DNA from: Flavobacterium sp. N2270
GTDB taxonomy: Bacteria > Bacteroidota > Bacteroidia > Flavobacteriales > Flavobacteriaceae
Length of the DNA stretch: 64,000 bases
NCBI RefSeq assembly: GCF_025947225.1
Contig: NZ_CP110005.1
Span: forward strand, 806,001-870,000
Direction: 5' to 3'
Part shown: positions 33,900 through 44,320 of the stretch, in pieces
Position numbering within the stretch: the first letter of the stretch is position 1
Layout of the letters: the number at the start of each line of letters is the position of its first letter
Position numbers and translations under genes: made by a program
The notes under the pieces: generated by a model
Told to the model about the DNA's origin: nothing
The model's input: only the letters and a program-made list of their open reading frames with translations
Databases searched by the model: none

Positions 33900-34241
33900 A
33901 TGACTATTTTAGAACTCATAAATAAAGTAAAAAAAGCTGAAATTATTAATTTTTCAGAAGTCATAAATACAATTGATAATGCATTTGAGTTTACTCCTAC
34001 AAAATTCAAAAACGGAGATTTTGTCAACGAAGCAAACACAAATAATGGCTCTTGTAAAGTGTTTTCATTTGCAAAACTACACCAATTAGATGCAACAGTG
34101 ACTTTGTTTTTATTTGGCGAACATTACCAAAAAGTTCTACAAACACCAAACGAAGAAGACCATCAAAATATTCGAAATTTTATGAAGTTTGGTTGGGAAG
34201 GAATTCATTTTGAAGCAAATGCGCTTTCTGAGAAAAAATAA
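33900..34241 (+). CDS. HopJ family protein
   Basis: 113 residues from the ATG at 33900 (MTILELINKVKK). The open frame continues upstream to 33837, but those codons come from the inserted element and its repeat. Conserved family blocks are EFTPTKFKNGDFVNEA, NNGSCKVFSFA and DHQNIRNFMKFGWEGIHFE. The family name comes from a Pseudomonas syringae effector, but it is widespread in free-living bacteria, and no type III secretion genes are here. Its role is unknown. Its upstream region was probably altered by the element insertion. Confidence 0.85.
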   Translation: MTILELINKVKKAEIINFSEVINTIDNAFEFTPTKFKNGDFVNEANTNNGSCKVFSFAKLHQLDATVTLFLFGEHYQKVLQTPNEEDHQNIRNFMKFGWEGIHFEANALSEKK

Positions 34242-34274
34242 TCATACATTTGTATTATATAAGCCATTCAAAAT

Positions 34275-34300
34275 AATTCATAATTTTTAATTCATAATTA
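34275..34300 (+). repeat. Direct repeat AATTCATAATT in the recJ leader
   Basis: AATTCATAATT occurs at 34275-34285 and again at 34289-34299. A perfect -7 box TACATTTG lies just upstream at 34245-34252, so the repeats would be in the recJ 5' leader. Confidence 0.4.
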
Positions 34301-34303
34301 GGT

Positions 34304-36004
34304 ATGCGTTGGAATTTAAAATCAAAGCCCGAAAAACAAAAAGTACAAGCCTTACAAAATGCACTTCAAGTCGATGAAATTATTGCGACTTTACTCGTTC
34401 AAAGAGGAATTGAAACCTTCGAACAAGCCAAAACTTTTTTCCGTCCATCTTTAGACGACTTACATGATCCATATTTAATGAAAGATATGGATAAAGCGGT
34501 TGCGCGAATTGAAAAAGCAATTGCTGCCAATGAAAATATAATGGTTTTTGGCGATTACGATGTAGATGGAACAACAGCAGTTTCATTGGTTTCAAGTTAT
34601 TTACGAACATTTTACCCCAATGTTGCTACTTATATTCCAGATCGTTATGCCGAAGGTTACGGAATTTCCTATAAAGGAATTGACTTTGCTGAAGACAACG
34701 GAATTACTTTAATTATAGCTTTAGATTGCGGAATAAAATCGATTGACCATGTAAATTATGCTGCAGAAAAAGACATTGATTTTATCATTTGTGATCATCA
34801 CCGACCTGGAGATAAATTGCCCGAAGCCGTTGCCGTTTTAGATCCAAAACGTGAAGATTGTTTGTATCCTTATGATGAATTATGCGGTTGTGGAGTTGGG
34901 TTCAAATTAATTCAAGCTTTAGGTCAAAATAGAAATCAAACAACAGAAGATTTAATTCCATATTTAGATTTGGTTGCGACTGCAATTGCGGCTGATATTG
35001 TTCCTATTACGGGAGAAAATAGAACGTTAGCGAAATTTGGATTAGAAGTAATAAATTCTAATCCAAGACCAGGAATAAAGGCATTAACTCAATCCATAAA
35101 AAAGAAAGAAATTACCATAACCGACGTTGTTTTTGTTGTGGCTCCTCGAATCAATGCTGCTGGCCGAATTAAGCATGGCGATTATGCGGTGCGTTTATTA
35201 ACCGAATTCAATTTGGCTCAAGCCGAAGAGTTTGCCAAAGAAATTGAAGACAATAATAACGAACGTAAAGGATTAGACAAACAAATTACCAAAGAAGCTT
35301 TATCTCAAATTACCATTTCAAATGAAGAAAAAAGATTTTCTACTGTGGTGTATCAAGAAAATTGGCACAAAGGCGTAATTGGTATTGTAGCTTCTCGATT
35401 AATCGAAACCTATTATAGACCCACAATTGTTTTTACAAAAAGTGGCGATAAATTAGCTGCTTCTGCACGTTCGGTAAAAGATTTTGATGTCTATAATGCA
35501 TTAGAAGCTTGCGAAGAACATTTGGAACAATTTGGCGGACATATGTATGCAGCCGGAATGACACTCCTAGAAGAAAATTACGAAAACTTCAAAAGTGCAT
35601 TTGAAAAAACAGTAAAAGAAACCATTCATCCTGATTTGTTGATTCCAGAATTAGAATATGATGCTGAAATTCGTTTAACAGAATTGAACCCAAAATTGAT
35701 GCGTATTTTAAAACAATTTGAACCTTTTGGCCCTCAAAATATGACGCCTTTGTTTTTAGTAAAAGAACTAACTGATTCTGGTTATGCTAAAAGTTTAGGT
35801 TCAGATGACGAACATTTAAAAGCTTTTGTTAAGCAGGATAATTCGCAAAGTTTTGGAGCAATTGGGTTTAAAATTGGGGATAAATTATCAGTTGTTAAAA
35901 ATTTGCAAAAGTTTGATGCAATTGTTTCTTTAGAAGAAAATGAATGGCGAGATGTTGTAACTTTGCAGCTTCAATTACGCGATATCAAACCTTCAAATGG
36001 CTAA
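34304..36004 (+). CDS. recJ: Single-stranded-DNA-specific exonuclease RecJ
   Basis: 5'-3' exonuclease for recombination and mismatch repair. 566 residues. The DHH-family metal motifs are VFGDYDVDGT (Asp84, 86, 88), ALDCGIKS and CDHHRPGD (Asp164-His165-His166). The DHHA1 part has the GGHMYAAGMTL motif, and a C-terminal OB-like domain follows (about 465-566). The last codons overlap the MFS gene start by 8 nt. The promoter -7 TACATTTG at 34245 is suitable. Confidence 0.97.
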   Translation: MRWNLKSKPEKQKVQALQNALQVDEIIATLLVQRGIETFEQAKTFFRPSLDDLHDPYLMKDMDKAVARIEKAIAANENIMVFGDYDVDGTTAVSLVSSYLRTFYPNVATYIPDRYAEGYGISYKGIDFAEDNGITLIIALDCGIKSIDHVNYAAEKDIDFIICDHHRPGDKLPEAVAVLDPKREDCLYPYDELCGCGVGFKLIQALGQNRNQTTEDLIPYLDLVATAIAADIVPITGENRTLAKFGLEVINSNPRPGIKALTQSIKKKEITITDVVFVVAPRINAAGRIKHGDYAVRLLTEFNLAQAEEFAKEIEDNNNERKGLDKQITKEALSQITISNEEKRFSTVVYQENWHKGVIGIVASRLIETYYRPTIVFTKSGDKLAASARSVKDFDVYNALEACEEHLEQFGGHMYAAGMTLLEENYENFKSAFEKTVKETIHPDLLIPELEYDAEIRLTELNPKLMRILKQFEPFGPQNMTPLFLVKELTDSGYAKSLGSDDEHLKAFVKQDNSQSFGAIGFKIGDKLSVVKNLQKFDAIVSLEENEWRDVVTLQLQLRDIKPSNG

Positions 36005-37265
36005 AAAAGACCCATACGCAGCATTACGATTTAAAGAGTTTCGTTTTTTTCTTTCCATGCGATTCGCATTGGTTTTTGCTTGGTCCATGCAATTTGTAAT
36101 TATTGAATGGGAAGTTTATAGTTTAACAAAAGATCCACTTTCATTAGGAATTATTGGTTTAATGGAAATTATTCCAGCTGTTTCAATGGCTTTATTTGCA
36201 GGACATATCGTTGACCAGAATGAAAAAAGAAGTCTGCTTATGAAATGCCTTTTAGGTTTTTCAATCATTAGTTTAGGACTTTTTTTAGTAACGGTTCCAA
36301 GTGTTGTTGAGTCACTTTCTACATCGACAACTTTAGGAATTATTTATGCTTTGGTTTTTTGCGGAGGATTAGTGAGAGCTTTTATTGGTCCAACTGTTTT
36401 TTCACTTTTATCTTTAATTGTTCCAAAGAAAAATTACCCAAATGCTGCAACTTGGAGTAGTTCAACTTGGCAAATGGGTTCTATGTTTGGTCCCGCTTTA
36501 GCTGGAGTTTCTATTGGAATTATAGGAGTACATTGGTCAATGTGTTTGGTTTTTGGATGTACTCTGTTTGCTTTGTTTTGGTTGACCCAAATTTCTAAAA
36601 AGCCTATTTTAAATCCTAAAATTGGTGAACCTATATTTCAAAGTTTAAAAGAAGGGGTAAAATTTGTATTCAATAATAAAACTATTTTAGGAGCTATTTC
36701 TTTAGATATGTTTGCAGTTTTATTTGGAGGAGCAGTTGCATTATTGCCCATTTTTGCGCAAGACATCTTAAAAGTTGGGTCGGAAGGTTTTGGAATTCTT
36801 CGTGCTGCACCAGCGGTAGGTTCTATCGTAACCATGTTAGCAGCAGCTTATTTTTCGTTGAATAAAAATGCGGGGGTAAAATTATTAACGGCCATTTTTG
36901 TATTTGGACTTTGTATAATTGTTTTTGGTGTTTCAGAAATATTTTGGATTTCTGTTGTAGCCTTATTTTTAAGTGGTGTTGCCGATGGTGTTTCAGTCGT
37001 GATTCGAAATACTATATTGCAATTACATACTCCAGACAATATGCGTGGAAGAGTCTCTTCTGTGAATTCTATTTTTGTGGGTTCTTCTAATGAATTAGGT
37101 GCTTTCGAAAGTGGTTTAACCGCTAAATTAATGGGAGTTGTGCCAGCTGTTGTTTTTGGAGGGTGTATGACTTTAGTGACAGTTTTTGGGACAGCTATTG
37201 TTTCTCCTTCATTCAGAAAATTAGATTTAGAAAAAGAGGTTGAAGAATTAGAACAACAAGATTAA
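35997..37265 (+). CDS. MFS transporter
   Basis: 422-residue major facilitator superfamily protein with about 12 transmembrane helices. It resembles the MFS_3/enterobactin exporter (EntS-like) group: FKEFRFFLSMRFALVFAWSMQ-type start, GLMEIIPAVSMALFAGHIVDQNEKRSLL between helices 2 and 3, and the late NTILQLHTPDNMRGRVSSVNSIFVGSSNELGAFESG-type signature. Probably an efflux pump, substrate unknown. It overlaps recJ by 8 nt and its stop overlaps the convergent lpxH stop by 4 nt. Confidence 0.9.
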   Translation: MAKKDPYAALRFKEFRFFLSMRFALVFAWSMQFVIIEWEVYSLTKDPLSLGIIGLMEIIPAVSMALFAGHIVDQNEKRSLLMKCLLGFSIISLGLFLVTVPSVVESLSTSTTLGIIYALVFCGGLVRAFIGPTVFSLLSLIVPKKNYPNAATWSSSTWQMGSMFGPALAGVSIGIIGVHWSMCLVFGCTLFALFWLTQISKKPILNPKIGEPIFQSLKEGVKFVFNNKTILGAISLDMFAVLFGGAVALLPIFAQDILKVGSEGFGILRAAPAVGSIVTMLAAAYFSLNKNAGVKLLTAIFVFGLCIIVFGVSEIFWISVVALFLSGVADGVSVVIRNTILQLHTPDNMRGRVSSVNSIFVGSSNELGAFESGLTAKLMGVVPAVVFGGCMTLVTVFGTAIVSPSFRKLDLEKEVEELEQQD

Positions 37266-38014
37266 TTTTTATATTCTTTCAATTCGAAAGTTTCTCCATC
37301 AAAAACACCATAGGTAAAGTAACCTATCCAATCTCCTAAATTGACATATTTAGAATTTTCAGAAACCTCAATAATCATTGGTAGATGACGATGTCCAAAA
37401 ATAAAATAATCGTAGTGTTTGGTTTCTAGTTTGCGTTTGGCATACTGAACTAACCATTCGTTTTCTTCTCCTAGAAATTTTACGTCTTCCTCCCCAGAAA
37501 TTAATTTATTTTTTACCGATAAATATTGAGCTAGTTTTACACCAATATCTGGATGTAACCAGCGAAACAACCATTTAGAAAAAGGATTTGTAAACACTTT
37601 TTTCATGCGTTTGTATCCTTTGTCTCCGGGTCCTTTTCCGTCACCATGTCCTATTAAAAAAGATTTTCCGTTAAAAGTAAACTCTTCATTATCGTGAAAA
37701 ACAGGAATGTTTAATTCATTTTGAAAATAATCGTGCATCCATAAATCGTGATTTCCAACAAAAAAATAAATCGGAATCCCAGAATCTCTAATTTCAGCTA
37801 ATTTGCCTAAAACTCTAACAAAACCTTTTGGAACAACTGTTTTATATTCAAACCAAAAATCAAATAAATCACCCAAAAGAAAAATAGCATCAGCATCTTT
37901 TTTTACTTCATCTAACCAAGCTACAAATTTTTGTTCGCGTGGAAAACTTTTTTCTGATGTAGGTGCTCCAAAATGTTGGTCAGATGCAAAATATATTTTA
38001 TTTTTTTCTTTCAA
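37262..38014 (-). CDS. lpxH: UDP-2,3-diacylglucosamine diphosphatase
   Basis: Metallophosphoesterase that releases lipid X in lipid A synthesis, at the inner face of the membrane. 250 residues with ASDQHFGAP (Asp12, His14), LLGDLFDFWFEY, VGNHDLW (Asn88-His89-Asp90), GHGDG and the closing GHRH motif. The Bacteroidota forms start with DQH rather than DLH. It overlaps the MFS gene convergently by 4 nt. A -7 box TATTTTTG lies at 38046-38039. Confidence 0.92.
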   Translation of the reverse strand: MKEKNKIYFASDQHFGAPTSEKSFPREQKFVAWLDEVKKDADAIFLLGDLFDFWFEYKTVVPKGFVRVLGKLAEIRDSGIPIYFFVGNHDLWMHDYFQNELNIPVFHDNEEFTFNGKSFLIGHGDGKGPGDKGYKRMKKVFTNPFSKWLFRWLHPDIGVKLAQYLSVKNKLISGEEDVKFLGEENEWLVQYAKRKLETKHYDYFIFGHRHLPMIIEVSENSKYVNLGDWIGYFTYGVFDGETFELKEYKN

Positions 38015-38038
38015 GTTTTGATTTTAAATGTGAGTATG

Positions 38039-38046
38039 CAAAAATA
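38039..38046 (-). promoter_or_regulatory. -7 box of lpxH
   Basis: Minus strand TATTTTTG, perfect TAnnTTTG, 24 nt upstream of the start; the -33 position reads TTT. Confidence 0.45.
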
Positions 38047-38110
38047 CATAAAATATACTATGTTAAAAAAAACATTTCATCGGATAATTGTTACATTTCA
38101 TCGACAGATG

Positions 38111-38140
38111 TTTTCTGAACACTTATAATTACTAACTTTG
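38111..38140 (+). promoter_or_regulatory. Promoter of the T9SS adhesin
   Basis: TAACTTTG at 38133-38140 is a perfect -7 box; the -33 trinucleotide 19 nt upstream is TTT. It leaves a leader of about 25-30 nt before the start codon. Confidence 0.5.
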
Positions 38141-38174
38141 AAAATTAATCAAATCATAACAAAAACATAACATA

Positions 38175-41100
38175 ATGAAAAAATTATTACTTTTTTTCAT
38201 GTCATTATTCACTTTCTTTAGTTACGGGCAATTGTCTGAAGGTTTCGAAGGTGCGACATTTCCACCAACGGGTTGGACTACTTTTGACAATGGGATTGGT
38301 ACAACAAGAAGTTGGACTACAACTACTGCAACTGGATTAGGCTGGGTTTATGCCGGAGGTAAGGCTGCAATTATTAACAAAGAAGATGTTACTTCTGGAA
38401 TAGCTGAAGATTGGATGGTTACTCCATTAGTTACGGTTCCAACAGATGGACAACTTAGGTTTTTTGCAAGATCTATTGCTAACGGAGAGCAGGGGAGTAT
38501 TTATAAAGTAAAGATCTCTACTGCTTCTCAAAATAATCCTGCGGATTTTACAACTACACTTGTAACCTACACAGAGTTAGATATCATAAATGCTCCTTTT
38601 GAACAAAAAGTTATTCCTTTAACAGCATATGCAAATCAAAGTATTTACATTGCGTTTGTTATGGAAAATGACAACGGTGATGCATGGATTGTTGATAATG
38701 TAAATGTAGATCAAGCATGTACTGTAGTGCCAACGGCATTAACTGTTACACCATTATCTACATCTGCAACTTTAAACTGGACATATACTGGTCCTGCTAC
38801 TCAGTTTGCAATTGAATATGGCCCTGCTGGTTTTGTTCAGGGTACAGGAACAGTCGTTTCGCCAGTAACGAGACCTTATAACTTAACAGGTCTTTCTCCT
38901 TTAACAAATTATACATACTATGTAAGAGCATTGTGTGGAACAGATAATTCAAGTGCTTGGTCTGGAGGAATGAATTTTACAACTACAGCTTTACCACCTG
39001 TTTGCGGAGGTAATTTTGTAGATTCTGGTGGTGCTTCAGGGAATTATTCTAATAGTGAAAACATTACGACTACAATTTGCCCTACAAATGCTGGGGAATT
39101 AGTTACGGTTACATTTACATCATTTAATATTGAAAATAACTGGGATTTTTTAAGAATTTATGATGGAAATAGTACAGCAGCACCTTTATTAGGAACTTAC
39201 ACAGGTACTAATATGCCGCCAGCCTTTACTTCTTCGGCAGCAAATGGATGCTTGACATTTAATTTCACTTCAGATGGAAGTGTTACAGGAGTTGGATGGA
39301 CATCAAACGTAACTTGTGCACCAGTGCCAACATGTCCTAAACCAACAGCTTTAACTATGACAGCAATTATAGCTACAACTGCAAATGTTGGCTGGACTGA
39401 AACAGGCTCTGCTACTCAATGGGAAGTAATTTGGTTACCAGCTGGTTCACCAGCTCCAACTGCTGGTTCTGTGGGTGTTACAACAAGTTTAAATCCATAT
39501 ACAATTACAGGTTTAAATTCACAAACAACATATGATGTTTATGTTCGTGCTATTTGTACTCCTACAACTGACTTAAGTTTATGGTCAACAAAAGCAACAT
39601 TTACAACACAGCCATTTTATTGTGCTGGGGATCATTTTTATGATCAAGGAGGAGCTACTGGTAACTATTCTAATAGTCAAACTAATGTTACTACAACAAT
39701 TTGTCCTGATAATGCTGGAGAAGTTGTAACCGTTATTTTTAACACTTTTGGTTTAGAGAGCTGTTGTGATAGTCTAAGAATTTATGATGGTCCAACTTCT
39801 GCTTCACCTTTAGTAGGTACTTATGCAGGAACTGCATTACCGCCTCAATATACTGCGACAAGCGCTTCAGGATGTTTGACATTTGTATTTAATTCTGATT
39901 CATCAGTAACGGGTATTGGTTGGGATGCAACAATTATTTGTTCACCTCCACCTCCTTGTAGACAACCTACAGCATTAACTGTAACAGGTATTACTTCAAC
40001 TGAGGCAACATTGTCTTGGACGGATACTAATACTGGGGTTTCTAATTGGCAAATTGTGGTTCAACCTGCAGGTTCAGGTTATCCTACAGGAGCTTCTACA
40101 ATAATTAATGCTTCATCTAATCCTTTTACAGTAACTGGATTAAACCCTAATACTCCATATGAGTTTTATGTATTATCTGATTGTGGTTCTACAGATGGTT
40201 TAAGTTTTTGGTCAGGACCTAGAACGTTTAATACATTATTTCCTGGTTGTAGTGGTTCTTCGCCAGCAGGAAATGACTGTCCTACAGCTGCGCCTGTATG
40301 TAACTTAGATGGTTACTGTGGTAACACATCAAACACATATACTGTAAATACATGGTCTCAATTAACAACCGCTTTTTGTGGTTCTATTGAAAACAACTCT
40401 TTCTTGACCTTTCAAGCAACAGCAACTTCAATTACAATGGATGTAAATGTAGGAAACTGTACGAATGGCTCAGGAATTCAGTTTTATGTATTTACAGCTG
40501 CTACTTGTGGTAGTGGGCCTGTAACTTCTATAAATTGTTTTTCTCCAATGAACCCTGGAGTAAATGCATTGTCATTTACAGGGTTGACTATTGGTCAAAC
40601 ATATTATTTAATGATTGATGGTTATGCAGGAGCAGTTTGTGATTATTCTGTTACAGTAACTTCAGGTGGTTCAACTTCTACAGACGTTGAATTAACACCA
40701 GTAAATCCAACAATTTGTATAAATGAAACGGTAAATTTAACTGCAACAGGTGGTAACGGAATTTATAATTGGACTCCAAATACTGGATTAAGTGCAACTA
40801 CTGGTTCTACAGTTACGTTTACACCTCCTGCACCAGGAGTTTATACAGTAAATGTACAATCTACAGATACTAACTCACTTTGTGCAACTTCTGATTTTGT
40901 TGAAATAACAGTTTTAGACTTAGTAACTCCAACTTTTAATGCAATTGCTCCGTTTTGTGAAAACACTACAGCGCCGACTTTACCTAATACTTCAACTAAT
41001 GGAATTACAGGAACATGGTTACCTGCTTTAGTTGATAATGTGAATTCGGGAGTTTACACATTTACACCAGACGCAGGTCAGTGTGCTATACCAATAGATG

Positions 41101-44100
41101 TTTCAATTACAGTAAATGCAGAAACTGTGCCTTCGTTTATTTCACCAGCACCTATTTGTTCTGGAGATACAGCGCCAGTACTTTCTAACACTTCTAATAA
41201 TGGTATTATAGGATCTTGGTTACCTGCATTAGTTGATAATATGACATCAGGTACTTATACATTTACACCAGATGCTGGACAATGTGCGTCTACAGTCACT
41301 TTAAATGTTCAAGTATTGGCTACATGTACTTTTGGTACAATAGCTAGTGCTGTCTTATTAGATGATTGTAATACAACCGCTAACGGTGAATTTTTCAATA
41401 CAACTTCTGGTTCTCAAACTATAGGATCAGCAATGAATGTTTTCCCAAATAGCGATTTAGGTACTTATGTTCAAGCTTCTGGAAACCTAATTTTTAATGG
41501 AGCAGAATTAAGAACTTTTAAAACAGCTACTTCAAATGTTTGTAGTGCAAGATTAAATTATAGAGTGTATGAAGCTTCTAGTGCTCCTGGAGCATTTACA
41601 GTTGTAAACTTACCATTACTAGAAGAATGTACAACGGGTACTTATCCAACAGGAGGTGCTTCTTGTTCAAGTGGAGATCAAAGATGGCAAGAAGTTTCTT
41701 CTGCTATTGATTTAACTACAAATACACCTGGTAATTATATTATTGAAGTTTATTATGATGTAACTGGAGATAATGATGACCCTACTCAATGTGATGACAG
41801 TCTTGTCCTTGACAATGGAGGATTATATTATTCAGCTACTTTTTCAATACAATCTGCGCCTTCATTTGTTTCAGTTAACCCTTCAACTTGTAATGGTACA
41901 GAAGGATCTATTACTGTTTCTGGATTTACACCAGGAGATACTTATGGAGTTTCTTATACACAAGATACGGCACCAGTAGGACCAATTAATTATACAGCCA
42001 ATGTAAATGGAGATATTATTATTTCAAATTTACCTGCAGGAGATTATACAGGATTTAATTTTACAATAAATGGCTGTACAATAAACGATGCTATTGCTAT
42101 TACTTTAGTTGACCCAGTATACAATCCAACATTTACTCAAGTTGGCCCATTCTGTGTTGGAGATGTGATTACATTGCCAACAACATCTATAGAAGGCTTT
42201 ACAGGTTCATGGTCACCTGCGGTTGATAATACACAAACAACAACTTACACATTTATGCCAGATGCAGGTCAATGTGCAACAGTGTTTACACCTTATACTG
42301 TAGTAGTAAACCCGGCTCCTTCAGTAACTAATGTTACTTCAAATACTCCAATTTGTGTTGGTGAGGATGCTGTATTTACTGTAACTGGTTCGGCAAATAC
42401 TACTTTAAGTTATATAATAGGAACGGGAGCTACTCAAACAATTCCGATTGACGCTTCAGGTATTGTAACAATTACTGTTACGGCGCCAGCTGTTGGAAAC
42501 GTAGTGTTAAATTTATCAGATATTGATAACGGAGCTTGTAACACGGCTTTAACAAATTCATCTACAGTTGTGGTAAGAGCCTTACCTACTGTTACTAGCT
42601 TAACTGCTGTTAACCCTTCAATTTGTTTAGGAAGTGATGCTGAATTTACCATCACAGGAACACCAAATGCAACTGTAACTTATACGATAGGTACAGCTAC
42701 TGCTCAAACGGTTGATTTAGACGCTACAGGTTCTGCTACAATTACAGTTCCTAATCCTACTACTGATGTAGTTGTTCTATTAAGTAACATTAATGATGGA
42801 ACTTGTAATAACACATTGACTAATACAATTACAATTGTTGTAAACTCTGTACCTGTTCCAACAATAGATATTACTTCGTTACCAACATGTGCTGATCAAA
42901 CAGCAACATTTGAAGTATTATCTCCATTAAATATGCAGTTAAATACCGCTTCAGATTTATTTATATCTGAAGTTACTGACGCAGCTACTGGAGCATTAAC
43001 TTATGTTGAGGTGTACAATGGAACAGGAGCTACTGTTAACCTAAGTAATTACAAGTTAAAAGTGTATACTAACGGAAATGCAGCTCCTTCATGTGATTTA
43101 GTTTTATCAGGAACTTTATCTAATAACGATGTAGTTGTCATTAAATTAAGTACAAGTGCAAATACAGGAGGAGTTACACCAGATTTAAGTTTTACAACTT
43201 GTGGAGGTGTTAATAACAATGACCAAATTGCTTTATCAAATAGCACAGATGTAATTTTAGATGTTTGGGGAATCAACGGAACAGTGTTTACTCCTGGAGT
43301 TGGATATACTTACAGAAGATTAACTACTGCAACTTTACCAAGCGTTACTTGGGATCCTGCAGACTGGTCACTACTTGACCCAGAAGATTATTCAGATGTT
43401 GGTTTCTATACATTATATGTTACAGATTATGAGTATATCTTAAGTAATGGTACATCAACAACAACTCAAACAAGTGTTGACTTTACAGGCGTAACTCCTG
43501 GAACGTATACGTTGATTGTTCATGATTTAATTACAGGTTGTTTCTCAGAACCATATACATTTACAATTGATCCATTTGTGTTTACTAATCCGGTTCTAAC
43601 ATTTACATATGTAAGTCCAGTTTGTATTTCAAGCACTTCTAACCCTTTACCTGATACGTCAGTTACTGGATTTAACACAGGAGGAACATTCGCTGGAAAT
43701 AATTCTAATATAGTTATAAACCCTTCAACAGGAGAAGTAGATTTATCTTCAAGCTTCCCAGGTACTTATACTATTACTTATACTTTTGCTCAAGACGCTA
43801 CAAACTGTATAAATAGTGGAACTAGTCAGTATGAATTAGTTATAAATAGTGAAGAAGTTCCAACTTTTAATGATGTAGAAGTATGTGTTGGTTCAAATTT
43901 CCAATTACCACTTCAATCACTAGAAGGATATAGCGGAACTTGGTCACCAGCTGTTGCTGATGTTTCTGTTTTAGGTTCAACAACCTATTTCTTTACTCCA
44001 AACAATGCTTCATGTAGTCAAGTTGGAGAATTAGTTGTATTTGTTGAAAGTTGTACTATTCCTAAAGGAGTTTCTCCAAATGGAGATGGATTAAACGATA

Positions 44101-44309
44101 GTTGGGATTTATCTGGTTTTGATGTTAAAAAAGTTGAAATATTTAATAGATATGGTAAAGAAGTTTATTCTAAATCAAACTATACAAATGAATGGGTAGG
44201 TAAGTCTAATAACGGAAATGAATTACCAGATGGAACTTACTACTATGTTATTCAATTTAATGACATGGCTTCAAGAACTGGATGGGTTTATATCAATAGA
44301 GAACAATAA
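38175..44309 (+). CDS. Giant multidomain T9SS type-B surface protein
   Basis: 2044 residues, exported by Sec (MKKLLLFFMSLFTFFSYGQ) and then T9SS. Domains in order: a choice-of-anchor/MAM-like jelly roll (about 20-178); FN3 (182-272); CUB-like (275-383); FN3 (386-479); CUB-like (481-591); FN3 (593-689); a Cys-rich beta domain (690-835); a series of Ig-like repeats, two of them near identical in their TFTPDAGQCA ends; a lamin-tail-like domain (about 1590-1749); a further Ig-like unit; and the CHU_C/gliding-motility C-terminal domain from about 1963 (PKGVSPNGDGLNDSW, EIFNRYGKEVY), the T9SS type-B sorting signal. Probably a cell-surface adhesin. It is followed by PorP/SprF. Confidence 0.9.
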   Translation: MKKLLLFFMSLFTFFSYGQLSEGFEGATFPPTGWTTFDNGIGTTRSWTTTTATGLGWVYAGGKAAIINKEDVTSGIAEDWMVTPLVTVPTDGQLRFFARSIANGEQGSIYKVKISTASQNNPADFTTTLVTYTELDIINAPFEQKVIPLTAYANQSIYIAFVMENDNGDAWIVDNVNVDQACTVVPTALTVTPLSTSATLNWTYTGPATQFAIEYGPAGFVQGTGTVVSPVTRPYNLTGLSPLTNYTYYVRALCGTDNSSAWSGGMNFTTTALPPVCGGNFVDSGGASGNYSNSENITTTICPTNAGELVTVTFTSFNIENNWDFLRIYDGNSTAAPLLGTYTGTNMPPAFTSSAANGCLTFNFTSDGSVTGVGWTSNVTCAPVPTCPKPTALTMTAIIATTANVGWTETGSATQWEVIWLPAGSPAPTAGSVGVTTSLNPYTITGLNSQTTYDVYVRAICTPTTDLSLWSTKATFTTQPFYCAGDHFYDQGGATGNYSNSQTNVTTTICPDNAGEVVTVIFNTFGLESCCDSLRIYDGPTSASPLVGTYAGTALPPQYTATSASGCLTFVFNSDSSVTGIGWDATIICSPPPPCRQPTALTVTGITSTEATLSWTDTNTGVSNWQIVVQPAGSGYPTGASTIINASSNPFTVTGLNPNTPYEFYVLSDCGSTDGLSFWSGPRTFNTLFPGCSGSSPAGNDCPTAAPVCNLDGYCGNTSNTYTVNTWSQLTTAFCGSIENNSFLTFQATATSITMDVNVGNCTNGSGIQFYVFTAATCGSGPVTSINCFSPMNPGVNALSFTGLTIGQTYYLMIDGYAGAVCDYSVTVTSGGSTSTDVELTPVNPTICINETVNLTATGGNGIYNWTPNTGLSATTGSTVTFTPPAPGVYTVNVQSTDTNSLCATSDFVEITVLDLVTPTFNAIAPFCENTTAPTLPNTSTNGITGTWLPALVDNVNSGVYTFTPDAGQCAIPIDVSITVNAETVPSFISPAPICSGDTAPVLSNTSNNGIIGSWLPALVDNMTSGTYTFTPDAGQCASTVTLNVQVLATCTFGTIASAVLLDDCNTTANGEFFNTTSGSQTIGSAMNVFPNSDLGTYVQASGNLIFNGAELRTFKTATSNVCSARLNYRVYEASSAPGAFTVVNLPLLEECTTGTYPTGGASCSSGDQRWQEVSSAIDLTTNTPGNYIIEVYYDVTGDNDDPTQCDDSLVLDNGGLYYSATFSIQSAPSFVSVNPSTCNGTEGSITVSGFTPGDTYGVSYTQDTAPVGPINYTANVNGDIIISNLPAGDYTGFNFTINGCTINDAIAITLVDPVYNPTFTQVGPFCVGDVITLPTTSIEGFTGSWSPAVDNTQTTTYTFMPDAGQCATVFTPYTVVVNPAPSVTNVTSNTPICVGEDAVFTVTGSANTTLSYIIGTGATQTIPIDASGIVTITVTAPAVGNVVLNLSDIDNGACNTALTNSSTVVVRALPTVTSLTAVNPSICLGSDAEFTITGTPNATVTYTIGTATAQTVDLDATGSATITVPNPTTDVVVLLSNINDGTCNNTLTNTITIVVNSVPVPTIDITSLPTCADQTATFEVLSPLNMQLNTASDLFISEVTDAATGALTYVEVYNGTGATVNLSNYKLKVYTNGNAAPSCDLVLSGTLSNNDVVVIKLSTSANTGGVTPDLSFTTCGGVNNNDQIALSNSTDVILDVWGINGTVFTPGVGYTYRRLTTATLPSVTWDPADWSLLDPEDYSDVGFYTLYVTDYEYILSNGTSTTTQTSVDFTGVTPGTYTLIVHDLITGCFSEPYTFTIDPFVFTNPVLTFTYVSPVCISSTSNPLPDTSVTGFNTGGTFAGNNSNIVINPSTGEVDLSSSFPGTYTITYTFAQDATNCINSGTSQYELVINSEEVPTFNDVEVCVGSNFQLPLQSLEGYSGTWSPAVADVSVLGSTTYFFTPNNASCSQVGELVVFVESCTIPKGVSPNGDGLNDSWDLSGFDVKKVEIFNRYGKEVYSKSNYTNEWVGKSNNGNELPDGTYYYVIQFNDMASRTGWVYINREQ
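40929..41320 (+). repeat. Tandem Ig-like repeat pair in the adhesin
   Basis: Two successive units of about 65 residues, each with PTF or PSF at the start, a central SWLPALVDN or TWLPALVDN and TFTPDAGQCA near the end. Two more diverged copies are at about 42121-42312 and 43857-44058 with SWSPAV/TWSPAV. This is a protein-level repeat, useful for recombination or length variation. Confidence 0.6.
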
Positions 44310-44320
44310 AATACAACTAT

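Noticed and set aside
33900..34241. Evidence for type III secretion from a HopJ-like gene
   Set aside because: The family is common in non-pathogens, and no injectisome or chaperone genes occur in the window.
40929..41320. Repeats in the adhesin as a possible CRISPR or VNTR locus
   Set aside because: The repeats are in-frame protein domains of about 200 nt with diverged copies, without spacer-repeat regularity.
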